From Lethocerus indicus (Eukaryota > Arthropoda > Insecta > Hemiptera > Belostomatidae), in the NCBI GenBank assembly GCA_019843655.1, contig JACDQD010000011.1, forward strand, positions 16,224,604 through 16,288,603: a stretch of DNA of 64,000 nt. Reading direction: 5' to 3'. The first letter of the stretch is position 1, and every line of letters starts with the position of its first letter. Under the pieces are notes generated by a model, which was not told where the DNA came from, ran no database searches, and saw only the letters and a list, made by a program, of their open reading frames with translations. A program made the translations under genes and the position numbers. Positions 33,911 through 44,855 of this stretch are shown piece after piece.

Positions 33911-36900
33911 TTTTCAATTTTAATTGATCGACGCTATCCGCCCCCTCCCCCAACAAATTCGGGTTGTTGTTTATAATAATGTGTTCTTGAAAATAGTTTA
34001 AAGCCTACTAAATAATAATAAGTGGGAGAGTACAATTCCCAGGTAATTAGTTATTTGCCATTGAGAAATGTGGCTACTCTCTGTATCCGCTTGGTATATC
34101 GAAGCACGTTTTCGGATTAAGTTGTAGTGGATGTTAATAAAGTAATTGAAAGAACTGAAGTTCAAGAGTTAGTGATAGCAGTAGAGACGGGCTTATCGCC
34201 ATCGTCAGGTGAATGAGATTCGGATGAGGTATTCTCTGATCTGTGACTGGAATTGGGTTACCTGTAGGGACAAAGACATAGCAGTGTTTACAGGACAGTA
34301 AGCCTTGTCAGAATAGTTATTTAACACTCAACCAGCAAGCAGACGATTAATCACTGGTAAAAGACAGATTGTTGGTTACGTCGCTTCAACGTTCCATTGG
34401 GGGGCTCTCTGGACCATGTAAAATGCTTGCCACAATCGCGGGATATTTTCCCGATTATTTCTAGAATAAAAGCTTCTACGACAAATGGGGAAAATTCATT
34501 GTCCTTCTCGTTTATAGAACGGTGCGGTACCAATTATTTTAAAAATCGAATGCGAACCCGATCAAGGATTAAATGCGTTCTCCTTCCCTGTACATAAATC
34601 TTCCGTCCTGACGACTGAATCACTTCTGTCGGCTGGAATTAATCCTCTCTGAATTGTGATACGGAATTGAACCTGCGCTGGCCTTCCTTCCCCAGTTAAT
34701 TCACCGGGAGTCCTCTCCGGTCTGCTCGCGGCAGTATTTCACGGTGTCAGGTCCAACACGGGCGATCGCTCGGAACCGCATTATCATTTTCTATATGTAT
34801 GAAATTTAATAAAAAAAAGTCCCTCCTTTGAAGTATCCGACCAGTTTATGTCCGGGCTCCGGTAATGGTAATTGGTCCTTCTTGCGGTCGGGGATACTGC
34901 CAGGGCGTGTTAAAGAGCAACACACTTTGAAAGGATGAAGTGCTGAAGATAATTATTTTCTTTGAAATGTTAGAAGTGCGCTTTTTTAATTGAAATAGTA
35001 TACAGTGTGCATACATATATGTACCGAAAATAATTGCATCTATGACTTTTTAAATGTTTAAATACTTAACTTGAACTTATTTTAATTTGCATTAATATTG
35101 ATTTTTATGCAAACATGACCGCAACATTTTATGTCAAATTTCAGTTTGCTTCAGTACAGTTTCACATAATGTTGCCTTTTGTACAAGTGGTGATAGATGG
35201 CTATTTCGACTGAATTATTTGTCAACAGAAACGAAATGAGAAAGCCAAGCCAGACAAATCAAGAGACTGTAGACCGATATTATAAAAAATCATGTTATTC
35301 CGTATGGTGTTTTTCACAGTCGGGGCTGAGAAGTTCATGTATTCCGACTATTGAAAAACAGGCGACATAAAGTTTTAACCATTTATTACCAGGGCGGGAC
35401 AAACTCCCTTTACAATTTATCACCCCAGTCGTCGCGAGAGAAAGGGGGCAGGGGGCGCGTCGGGATTTTTGTTTCCGAATCGATTGGACCGAAAAAGGGG
35501 AAAAAATAAAGGAAGGGCGAGTGGAAAAGGACCTGGAGAGAGACCATTAAGGTTCGTGTCGGATACGGTGGCTGGCCGCCGTCCGGGACCGGAATCGCCA
35601 ATGAGGATTGGGCTGAAGGGAAGCCGGGAAAAGGAAGAAATCGGACTCGGGAAAGGCGGGAATGGCGGGACTCGATCAATCCCAGCGGGCTGACAGCCGC
35701 GTCGGGTTAGATGACCGCTTTGCTCCATTCACAATTCAGAAACGTACCAACAGACCATGAAATTAAATTTGTAGCTAGAGATTGCAATCCGGGCATGTTT
35801 TATTCTATCCCCGACATTATGCAATTGCATTATGAGATTTTCCCGAAATTCATATATAGGTTTTTAAGATATTCAGGCATCATGTTAGTAATATTAATGA
35901 CGAAGTCGAATAGTAGGTCCTCCAATATGGATATTGGGTATACGCGACATGAATAGCCACCTAGAAGTACCGGTAAAGGTTTCGATTCACACTTAAAAAA
36001 AATAAATAAATAAATCTGTAGGACAATCATTGTGTCGCGGTGTCAAAAAATTATCCGTACACGGAGATGGTGTAGGACCCGACGTCTGAATCGGAACGTG
36101 CGGTCGGACGAGCCTTATGCTCCGGCGGAGCGTAAAACTGCCCGTGAAATAGACGCGTGAAAATAAGCATCAATGCAGATATTCGTTGTCAACTTCATAC
36201 GTATAGAAAGGGGTATGCATAGGAAAAAAAGAATGTTGTAAGGGACAAGGAGGAACCTGACGCTGAGCATTTTCCGCTCGGCGAATTCCCCTATTATCTG
36301 CCTGCGTTTTATGCTGAATGATATTTCCCCCACGTACTGAAACCAGTTCATTAAAAGCCGTCGTACATGCGGTGTAATAAACACCGTTATTCGGTGTAAG
36401 TTTCTGTTATATTGTAAAATAGCATGGTTCTGATTGCGAAATTTCCATGCCCAAGTCATGAAACATGGTTATATAAAAATAATAAATGTAGCCTAAAAAA
36501 TTGCGGGAAAGGATTTTTCAATTTAATAAATATCGAGTGATATCTCAAAAATCAAGAAAATATTGTCCAATATTTACATACGCATATTTACAGTATATAT
36601 AATGTGTATGCCAACTGGAGTCGAACCGTCTTCACTGATGCGAGTTTTGAGAATTATTCCCTAATTTGATTTTTAAAGTGATCCCAACGATTTTTAAGCA
36701 GTCCAAGGGGATCGTAAAGCTCATTTGCTTTATGTTTTTTTCCTGCGTCTCTTCCCTATCGATCCCGAAATAAACTCCGCCTCTCCTTTGTCCCCGGGTG
36801 ATAAATGGAAACCATGTCCATTCGTCGAGATAAATCTCGGTCCAGGAATTGAATCTTATTTCTGCGCCCTCCGAATGAAAATAAGCCGTTCTTCCGTTCG

Positions 36901-37238
36901 GCTTTCGGTAATTGTGAAGGGGGGCCTCGATTAATATCCCGTGGGCTGTGGTTTAAAAATCTCTTCCAGCAGACTCTTACCGGCCTTTGACGATTCATTT
37001 GTGAAGCTCGCTCGCCCTCCACATTAATCACCGATTCCTTACATCAACCGTTACAGATTCGTGAGAATAGGTTTTGGACCGTCGGAAACAGATTGGGTCA
37101 ATCTCCAACCGTTATACCGTTCCTTTATAAAGCAGCGGTCATTTACCATTCGGTCTCGGCATCGTACACTAGAGCATTAGACTGATAACTCGGTATGTAC
37201 TAATTAACCCAATAACTTTGCAGGTGTCTATATTCGTC
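33911..37238. other. Non-coding stretch
   Basis: GC-rich patches lie at about 34600-34920 and 35390-35720. The second is open in several frames on both strands. AT-rich spacers separate them. RNA polymerase III B-box-like sequences occur on the minus strand at 34663-34673 (ggttcaattcc) and 36617-36627 (ggttcgactcc), without a matching A-box or cloverleaf. A weak hammerhead-like relic lies at 34186-34209. Confidence 0.45.
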
Positions 37239-37292
37239 GTCACTATTCTCTTCTAGATATTCCTATAAAGTGCACTTTATAGTAATAGTGAC
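37239..37292. repeat. Nested inverted repeat with 20-bp perfect palindrome
   Basis: The outer arms gtcactatt (37239-37247) and aatagtgac (37284-37292) are exact reverse complements. Inside them lies a perfect 20-bp palindrome at 37263-37282 (ctataaagtg and its complement), offset to the right. It could be a compact transposon footprint or a factor-binding palindrome. No target-site duplication was found. Confidence 0.85.
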
Positions 37293-37740
37293 ATCCTAGA
37301 TTTTAATTTTTAGTTACACCGAGATATAATGAAGAAAGGATAGTACTGGCGGTGTGTACACGGGCCATGGGAAACCTGAGTCACTCCGCTCTCTGCACTA
37401 GGCTCTGCATAGTATAGCTTACGACAAAGTATTAAGTGTAATTGGATATTTGTAAAATGTGTTTCACGTTGCTAAATTGCAACAGCCGTAAATGCAGCCC
37501 GGATTATTTATTATTCGGCTCGGCTTCTCCCGGGTTCTCTGATTCGCTTAATTAGCATCCCCCATCGCCCCTCACCCTCGTCCCGATGCAAGAGCCCGCT
37601 AATTCGATTGTAAGTCAATACCAGGATGCGGGCGGGTCGATTCGCATTTTGAAAGCTCCGCCCCGAGCTCCCGGCCAGTGCGTGGGCGGTTGAATGCACC
37701 CGATGATTAGTATCAATTTATGAAATCGTGTTTCACAGTT
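37293..37740. other. Non-coding stretch
   Basis: AT-rich left part, then the start of the longest GC-rich patch in the window (37500-38480). A 62-codon minus-strand frame lies in the GC part and is not recognisable. Confidence 0.45.
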
Positions 37741-37766
37741 GGGATGGGTGGTGGGGCGGGGCGGGG
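37741..37766 (+). promoter_or_regulatory. G-quadruplex motif with GC boxes
   Basis: Five G-runs of 3-4 bases separated by 1-4 bases (37741-37743, 37746-37748, 37753-37756, 37758-37761, 37763-37766). The right half is ggggcggggcgggg, which contains overlapping Sp1-type GC boxes. It lies within the GC island 37500-38480. Promoter function is inferred from motif type only. Confidence 0.45.
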
Positions 37767-39468
37767 TTACTGCACCTGCACCTTATTTCCTCGGCGTCGA
37801 ATTTCAGTCGTACATTTCGGTCCAGGTTTGAAATGAGCCGTTGTCGACCGCGCGATATTTGGTCCACACCGCTCACCTCAGAAATCTAGTCCTGTTGAGA
37901 TTGGCGGCGTCACATTAATTGCTGTGAAATCGTGAAATTAAATTGGGACGGGAGTGTAAAAATAAGGTATAATGTTTCGAATGTGACAAAACTTCTCTGC
38001 CTTGTCGCTTTCCGGACTTCGGCTTGAATACATTTGGACAGAATAAGACCGTGGGGAGTTTTAAAAAAAATCCGCCTAACCCTTTTTTCCGTCCGGCGCC
38101 TGTCGGTTAACTAAAATATTTTTATTCAGTCAACGGAATTTCATTAGTCTAATGAAGTGAGTGATGTGAGTGGGGCTGTCCCCGGTAAGCGGCTTACGGA
38201 ATCCCCGCGAATCGTAGTGGGGTCGGTTGATTACCGGCCGGCTGCGGGCCCGCTAAGTCCCCGTTAATAAGCGCCGGGGACCCTACCCGGGGGTAATTAT
38301 CACTATCCGAGGGTTACCGCCCTGTTTATGCGGCTCTTGGGTATAGGCATTACCCGGCCGGGACCTTTATAAGCGAATTTCCACGACCCCTTTCTGTCGT
38401 GGGGGCGACCGAAGATAGGCGGCCACTGCTACCCCCCGTAGGGGATAATGATCGCAAGGGCTTAACCCACCGCTCTGCCCCATCCATGTCTTCTGTCCCT
38501 TTGTTAATACTTAAACGCGGGATTTTTCCTCTTTATTTTTTTCAATTTTCCGAGTATAATCCTTAACATTGAAACTGAAGAGCTGAATTCCGCGAAGAAA
38601 GATAAAAAGAAAATTAAATGAATCATTTATTAAAGGTACGGAAACATCTGTACGATTTTTAAATTCTTCCAGTAATACGCCAGGGGCGGTTGGTGTAAAA
38701 AATAGCTCGTGAACATTCGAATGCATTGATCTATCCTTTCCGATGTGCGACATCATTGAAGGAATACTATGTTGAATCACCAAGAGAAATTGTTGAGAGA
38801 TTGTTGAGAATATGTTGAATTTAATAGAAAACTATCGTTTAACCAACAGGTTATAGTCTAAGCAGCTTAGTGTTATTTTAAATCACGTTGTTTCTACGTA
38901 CATACATGAGAAGTGACAATTTAAGTCATGGAGTAATTCAATCAATAGAAGAGTAAACAAATGAATCCAATAACTAAAACAAACAATGTCGGTTTCAGAA
39001 ACGCACCTGGATGCAACATGTACTTAATAATCAATTCACGAACTGAGAGATCGTCACTGTCACTCCACTATTCGAAGTCTGACACGAACGATCCAATAGG
39101 TCGTCAACCGAGCTTACGAATCAATCAAACTTGAACCAATAACAGGGAGGTTGTCAGAGCGATCCATTTTTATTTCCTCTACCGGTTTGAATTATGAAAA
39201 CGAATTATATCGGCCGCGTTTCCCAGCCGGATGAAAAAAACAACGACAAAGGAAAAACTATAGATCATTTAAACTACAATGGGAGGGCGCTGTGTTCCTG
39301 TGTGTCTGTGTGTGTGCGATCGTCTCCGTGTGAAACATTAATTAAGAAAATGAATCATTAGTGGGCGCGCTACGACTCCGTAAAAGTACACTCACCCACC
39401 AAGATAGTTATCGTGTATTGGAGCAATCCATAAACCTGTCACACGGTCGGGCAAAGCCACGTGTTCGC
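37767..39468. other. GC island followed by AT-rich spacer
   Basis: The island continues to about 38480 and includes a hairpin at 38381-38402 (ccacgac/gtcgtgg) and a tight one at 38185-38197 (gtaagc/gcttac). The following 1 kb is AT-rich, with a GT-rich patch near 39298-39320. No frame is recognisable. Confidence 0.5.
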
Positions 39469-39516
39469 TTCTCTCTCCCTCTCTCTCTCTCTCTCTCTTT
39501 CTCACTCTCTCTCCCT
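39469..39516. repeat. CT microsatellite
   Basis: CT-rich array with a few interruptions, continuing more loosely to about 39540. It generates the Ser-Leu repeat of a 68-codon frame. Confidence 0.9.
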
Positions 39517-40255
39517 GTATCTCTATCGCACTCTCGCTTTTTCCCATCATTCTTTCTTCCTCCTTGAATGTGTTCTTGTATTAGTAGTAAATAGTAAATC
39601 TAATCAATTTCCGGGTCCGACCCGACAAATTTGAAAGGAAACTACGTGTGAGGCGATCGGCCGATACGAAGTTGTACTCTAATGAGAGTGGAAAGTTATC
39701 ACAAATTAAAGATTTTTTATTACATTAGGTTTAATTGATTATTTTAATTTTTCGCTTTTCTCCACATACTCCAAGAATCACAGGGACAGTTAAGGTATAT
39801 ATCCTTAAATATCCTTAAGGTTGTGAGAAGAGTCCATGGTTGGCCTTTGTGGCACCTGCAGATCGTGATAATTTGGAACAATTATTTTCAATCCTTCTTA
39901 TTATTATTATTAATGCTTGTTAATGCCAGTGTAATAACCTTCACAATTTGTAATTTAAAATCGAATATAGTTTTTTGTAAGTAAGGAATTTTTACCGACT
40001 TCAAATTTTACTCTGACGATATCGTCCAGGGATTTGTCAGGATACCAGGAAAGGGGAAAGGATTACCCACAAATATATAAGAGGAGTTTTGACGCGGCAA
40101 ACTGTGCTAAGCAAACTCATTTTTACTGACACTTAGTCCGGAATTTATACCGCGGCCCCCTCTTGCGACAATAACAGTATCTTAAAGGGGTCGCGCGGCC
40201 CTACAAATCCCTTTAAAGCTCCGAGTTATTGTTTTCTGGAGTTTAATCCCGGAGC
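39517..40255. other. Non-coding stretch
   Basis: AT-rich, with small tandem echoes of atccttaa near 39800-39825. Nothing recognised. Confidence 0.5.
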
Positions 40256-40292
40256 AGAGAGAGAGAGAGAGAGAGAGTGTGAGAGAGAGAGG
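40256..40292. repeat. GA microsatellite
   Basis: GA array with one gtgt interruption, at the left edge of a GC-rich patch that runs to about 40600. Confidence 0.92.
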
Positions 40293-43200
40293 TTGCTAAT
40301 AAAGGGAACAAACGGCCGATGGGCTATGAGTGCCGCCCCCGGCAGTTTGGGGGCGTAAGGCAGTGCGGGCAGCGGGACCAGGTGTGCCGCCTTCCCAGGG
40401 CCCCTAATCAAACCCTGTATTATATACCAGGCGCTTCACCAGTCATATATATGTCGCCTATACCTTCTATATCGTCGTATTTTCCGGTGGGCTTGGAAGC
40501 TGTAAAAGCGCGCGCCCCCGATAAGGGCTGCCTGGGGACTTTCCCACATTCCCCGATGGGGATAGGTATACGACCGCGGGGTTATGTTTGATCCGACGTG
40601 TTTTGACAAAAAATATTTTGAATGGATACGCGGTTTATTCAAATTTTCGGCCTTCACCCTCGTGTGATTGTTGATGGAAGGAACAACATATCTGCTCAAA
40701 CTGGTCGAAGCGTGGTAAATGTGGTGACAAGTAATTTTTGCTCAGAACATGAAAGTTCCTTACATTACAGTCTTATATACCTTTAATGAAGTCTGGAGGC
40801 AGAGATTCAAAGATTAGTAAGCGAGCTCCCGAGAGCGAAATTCCCTGCGGATGTAAGAAGCTAATCTAGTCAGGTGACATAAATAATTTATTGTGTATCC
40901 GAGTATAGTAACGAGTCACGGGACAAGGCGCTCTTAAAAAAGAAAGAAAATGCCAGTATAAGCAATAAATTTTCCGTTATATTTGGAATATAGGAAGGCT
41001 GCTGGAAATCGAACCTTAGTCAGCCCCAGTTGTCCGTTAATCCTACAAATTAAAAAGTATTTAAGAATAATTTATTGAAATTACAGGAGGCCGCTAAATT
41101 AAAATAAGGTTTAATGCACGAGAGGTTTAAAACGAGAGAGGGAGAATTTCAATTGACGGCATTAATAAAACATGATTTTGTTTTTGCAAAATTGAAAACG
41201 GAGGGGAGGGGCTGCAGGTTGGTCGGATTCCCACATCTGACGAATTCAATAGGGCGATGATGCTATCTGGAATCGGCGCGTATAAAGGAGCGATGAACGG
41301 GGGGCATTAATACGCGGAGCTTTGAAGTGGTCCAAACGTTTTCGGGCTCAAACGTTCGTTAATTCAAATCGGTTTGCATATTTATGTCGGGGGACGCGCG
41401 CGACCGGGGGTGGGTTCAGCAGAGATCATCCGCTCTCAAAGTCCCGCTAAACGACTTCGGTCAACATTTCGGCGACTTTCCGTAGAACATTTCAAAGGAC
41501 AAACGTCCCGTCCACAAAATATTCCACCAGGCTTATTGGGTCGGAAAAATCTGCGTTAAAATTTTACTCATTACGAACCAAATAACCATGTTTTGCAACA
41601 GAAACAATTAACCGAGAAACTTAACTTACAGTTACAGAATTATCTTACGTACTCCATAACTTTTGTGATGATAACTCACTACTTATGTCCAAATACACCT
41701 TGGCTGCTTTTTGTCGAACATCTGCACTCATTGAGTATTCACCGCGAGCGACCGAAGTTGGGACATTAGTTCTGAAAATTATTCCCGTCGTTTAACACCC
41801 TATGTCTGCAATAATAAATAAGATATTCGTTATCCGTGGATAGTCGAAACGAATCGCGCACCGTGCGACATTGATTCATCGACCAAAAGCTCAGTGTTAA
41901 AGAACTCTTGGGAAGGATTACAGGGATTTTACACGGGGTGGAATCCCTCCGGTGTGGTTGAAGGGGTAGCTAATTGAGCCCGGGGGGAGGGGGTTGGTTC
42001 GAAGGCGGTTTATAATTGTATTTTAATACCCCGGGGGACATACTTACTGAGATACGGGGATGGTATCTCCGACGAGAAAATAGGGGTTGCCGGTATTCGT
42101 TAACGAATATGTATAGAAGGGATTATACCGAATACCCCTTTTCCACCGGGCTTCGTGTAATACCTGTCCTCCTCTACTTTCCCTTCTTAGCGGTTAACCG
42201 AAAGAGAGAGAGAGAGAGAGACTTTAGCAAAGTACACTCTTCCTATCCACTTTTTGACACTGACTGAAGAGGTTTTAAACTGGGGGTAAGATTAATATTT
42301 AGCAAAGTGTAAGGGCTTCGAGGCTTTACCATTTCGGGGTGTCGGCAGGAGAGTGAGAATTCTAATTATGGGAATTACCGTAATACAATTCCTTCGAAGT
42401 AAGCCTAAGATTCTGAATTGGGCATAAGAAAATGTTCTCTTAACCTTCTGTAATAACTAGTCACCAAACCCTTCTGAGTAGTATCAATATCTTCGGGACG
42501 TTGAATTTTCAATTTTCCAAATGGATGAACTCAGGTTACCAACACATTTTTTTGTCCTACCTCTCATAATATCTCAGTATAGATGTGCATCATGAAGGAT
42601 GTTTTGAGAACGCCCTTGTATCCTTTAATTATTGATTATGAAGAACAATGTTGACATTTCCCTAATTTCAGCGTACTCTACAATATTTCTTCACATTTCA
42701 AGGCTTAATTTGCAAAGCTATATTTGACATAGTATATTATAAATGTACTGATTATCCAAATACTACAATTTCAATAGTAAATAAAGGTTTAAAGAAATCT
42801 TCTCGAAAGCAAGCCAAGTTTCAACTATCACAATTGCACCGTCGGCGCCATTATCCCCGTTTCTTATTTGCGCCTTCCTTCGTCTCTTCTATTTTTTTGC
42901 TGCCCACCGTCATTTATTCCCTCCTCCCCCGCCGCCTGCGGTCTCTGCGGTCAACCGGTAGCCTATCTTTTATAGCCCCTAATATCTGTGATTGAAATAC
43001 GGCCGGCAAAGACTGGTAGCGACCATTATAAACCGTTCAGGAAAACCAGTTCCAGGTAGCCCAGTGGCCGGTCGGACGATCGGGGCGACGCCTCGGCCCC
43101 CACCGCGCCCCCACTCGGTACGCTTTTATTAATCGCGTGGCGCTAACGTCAAGCAAAGGATGTGGGCATTTCTTAAGAAAAGTTCGAATCACTCAGAAAA

Positions 43201-44007
43201 TCAGAAGACGTAATATAGAGCGGTTATCTGAAAGTGATTATCGAACCCGAGACTTTATTACGGCCAGCCTGTGTTGAGAGTAAAACCGACAAATGCCACT
43301 ACCGAAGGATGGGGAAACCGGTAATGAATTTCATGTATCAGTCAATAGAAGAAATGTACATTGCGTATATTTCGCGAAAATATATTCCAAAATAAAATAC
43401 ATCGTGCATTTTTCCTTCTCCAGTCGTTACTTCAATGTTAATACTGGCAATATCCAGGTACAAGTGGTATACGGTCATTATTCGTGTCCCAGACGAAGAT
43501 TCGCGGGAAACCACGTCATGAACACATTGACGAAGAATAAATTAGATCAGTATTAAGAGTTAAAAAAACTATCTGGAGGTATGCTGATCGGGAACGTCTA
43601 ATCTGACCGCAATTGTTATTCGGTCCATGTTTGCGGAAACAGAAGGAGGGTGGCAGAGAAAACAAGACGGTCCTCCTTGCACCCTCCTCCAACCCCTATA
43701 TCTCAATTTAATCAGGTCCCGGACCTCCCCCATTTAACTACCATGATTACCGGGCGGGGGGCGGCGGCCTTTGTCCCTGATAAATGGGCCGGGTACCTTC
43801 TTGCGCATTCCATTAGCAGTTGGGTTGGGGGGTTGTTCCCGAATGTGTGAGAAGGAGCCGAGATCTCTATCTATGCCCTCCCTCCGCCACCGGCCCGGGT
43901 AAGACCGAGAGCGGTCATCTAACGGGGCTTAAGTCTCCTGGATTAGTCCGAGGCCTAATATATGGGCCGAGGTGTTAGGGCCGCGTCAAAGGGTGCGCTC
44001 GGCCGAG
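40293..44007. other. Non-coding stretch
   Basis: GC-rich patches lie at about 40300-40600, 41200-41550, 41930-42200, 42840-43150 and 43640-44230. A GA array lies at 42202-42221. B-box-like minus-strand words occur near 41010 and 43245, with no complete tRNA. The longest frames (87-90 codons) are unrecognised. Confidence 0.5.
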
Positions 44008-44029
44008 CTCTCTCTCTCTCTCTCTCTCT
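44008..44029. repeat. CT microsatellite
   Basis: Pure CT array of about 22 bp inside a GC-rich patch, upstream of the repeat copy at 44078. Confidence 0.92.
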
Positions 44030-44077
44030 TGGCGCGCAGAGGTGATAACACTTCCGCACGTTATTGAGCACAGACAC

Positions 44078-44126
44078 GGATTAAACGCCCCCTACTCCTA
44101 TCTCCTATTCAAATTAGTTTCCAAAA
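44078..44126. repeat. Local duplication, copy 1 (with 44777-44855)
   Basis: cggattaaacgccccctac is followed by the 20-mer tcctattcaaattagtttcc at 44103-44122. That 20-mer is repeated exactly at 44831-44850, 728 bp downstream in the same orientation. The preceding gattaa-gc-ccc block is also shared. Confidence 0.85.
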
Positions 44127-44776
44127 TACCGTACCCCCAGCGTCCGTAATGGCTCCTCCTTTGAAGGAATGTCATTCCCTTCCCCCCTCCCCTGAAGTTA
44201 AGTAAACCTAATGCAGGGCCTAAGTCAGACCGGGGATTTGGGGAAACTATAGAGTTATCCCATCAACTACACAGATGATATCTGACGACACCGCATTCCG
44301 CACGTAACAGTGACATTTTCATAAAACAGCAGTTAACGTCCTATAATACTTAATGAAGACTGATTCGGCTTTTCAATAGCTATCAATATATCAATAACTC
44401 AATATATCATCATGTAATGTAAATATATCATAAGCGCGATTTTCTGCTTCACTAATTATGGTCATATAAGATCGTACTTAATTTTTAGATCGTTAAATCG
44501 TGATTGAATATCTTTCTATAACTCTAACGAAATGTTGATGATTAAGAGAACCAAAAATAATTACAGAAAATCGGAGTGAGAACAAAGATGGCCTTAAACC
44601 GATTTTCACAATTTCACTTATTAAAAAAAATCCCTATTTTTTCAAAGCGTCGACGCTGCTATCACTAATATATGTTTGTATAGTGATACGTTTGAAAGTT
44701 ATTCCATTCTGTACGGGGTTGAGTAGGGCCCTGTAACTTGTCTTGATTAGGCCCTTCAGAGTTATAGGGCCGTTCT
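44127..44776. other. Spacer between duplicated blocks
   Basis: A GC-rich start gives way to AT-rich sequence. No gene and no element ends were seen. Confidence 0.5.
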
Positions 44777-44855
44777 CGGATTAAATGCTCCCTCCTCTCT
44801 CTCTCTCTCTCTCTCTGCAGGCCTACTGTTTCCTATTCAAATTAGTTTCCATAAA
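44777..44855. repeat. Local duplication, copy 2, interrupted by a CT array
   Basis: Same two blocks as 44078-44126, but separated by a CT microsatellite at 44794-44816 and a short tgcaggcctactg segment. The array therefore expanded inside this copy after duplication, or contracted in the other. Confidence 0.85.

Noticed and set aside
34941..34975. gctgaagataattattttctttgaaatg as a hammerhead core
   Set aside because: Helix II cannot form and the sequence after GAAA does not fit; AT-rich chance match.
37165..37200. tRNA-Ile-like anticodon region (gagcattagactgataact)
   Set aside because: No acceptor stem or T-arm in register could be built around it.
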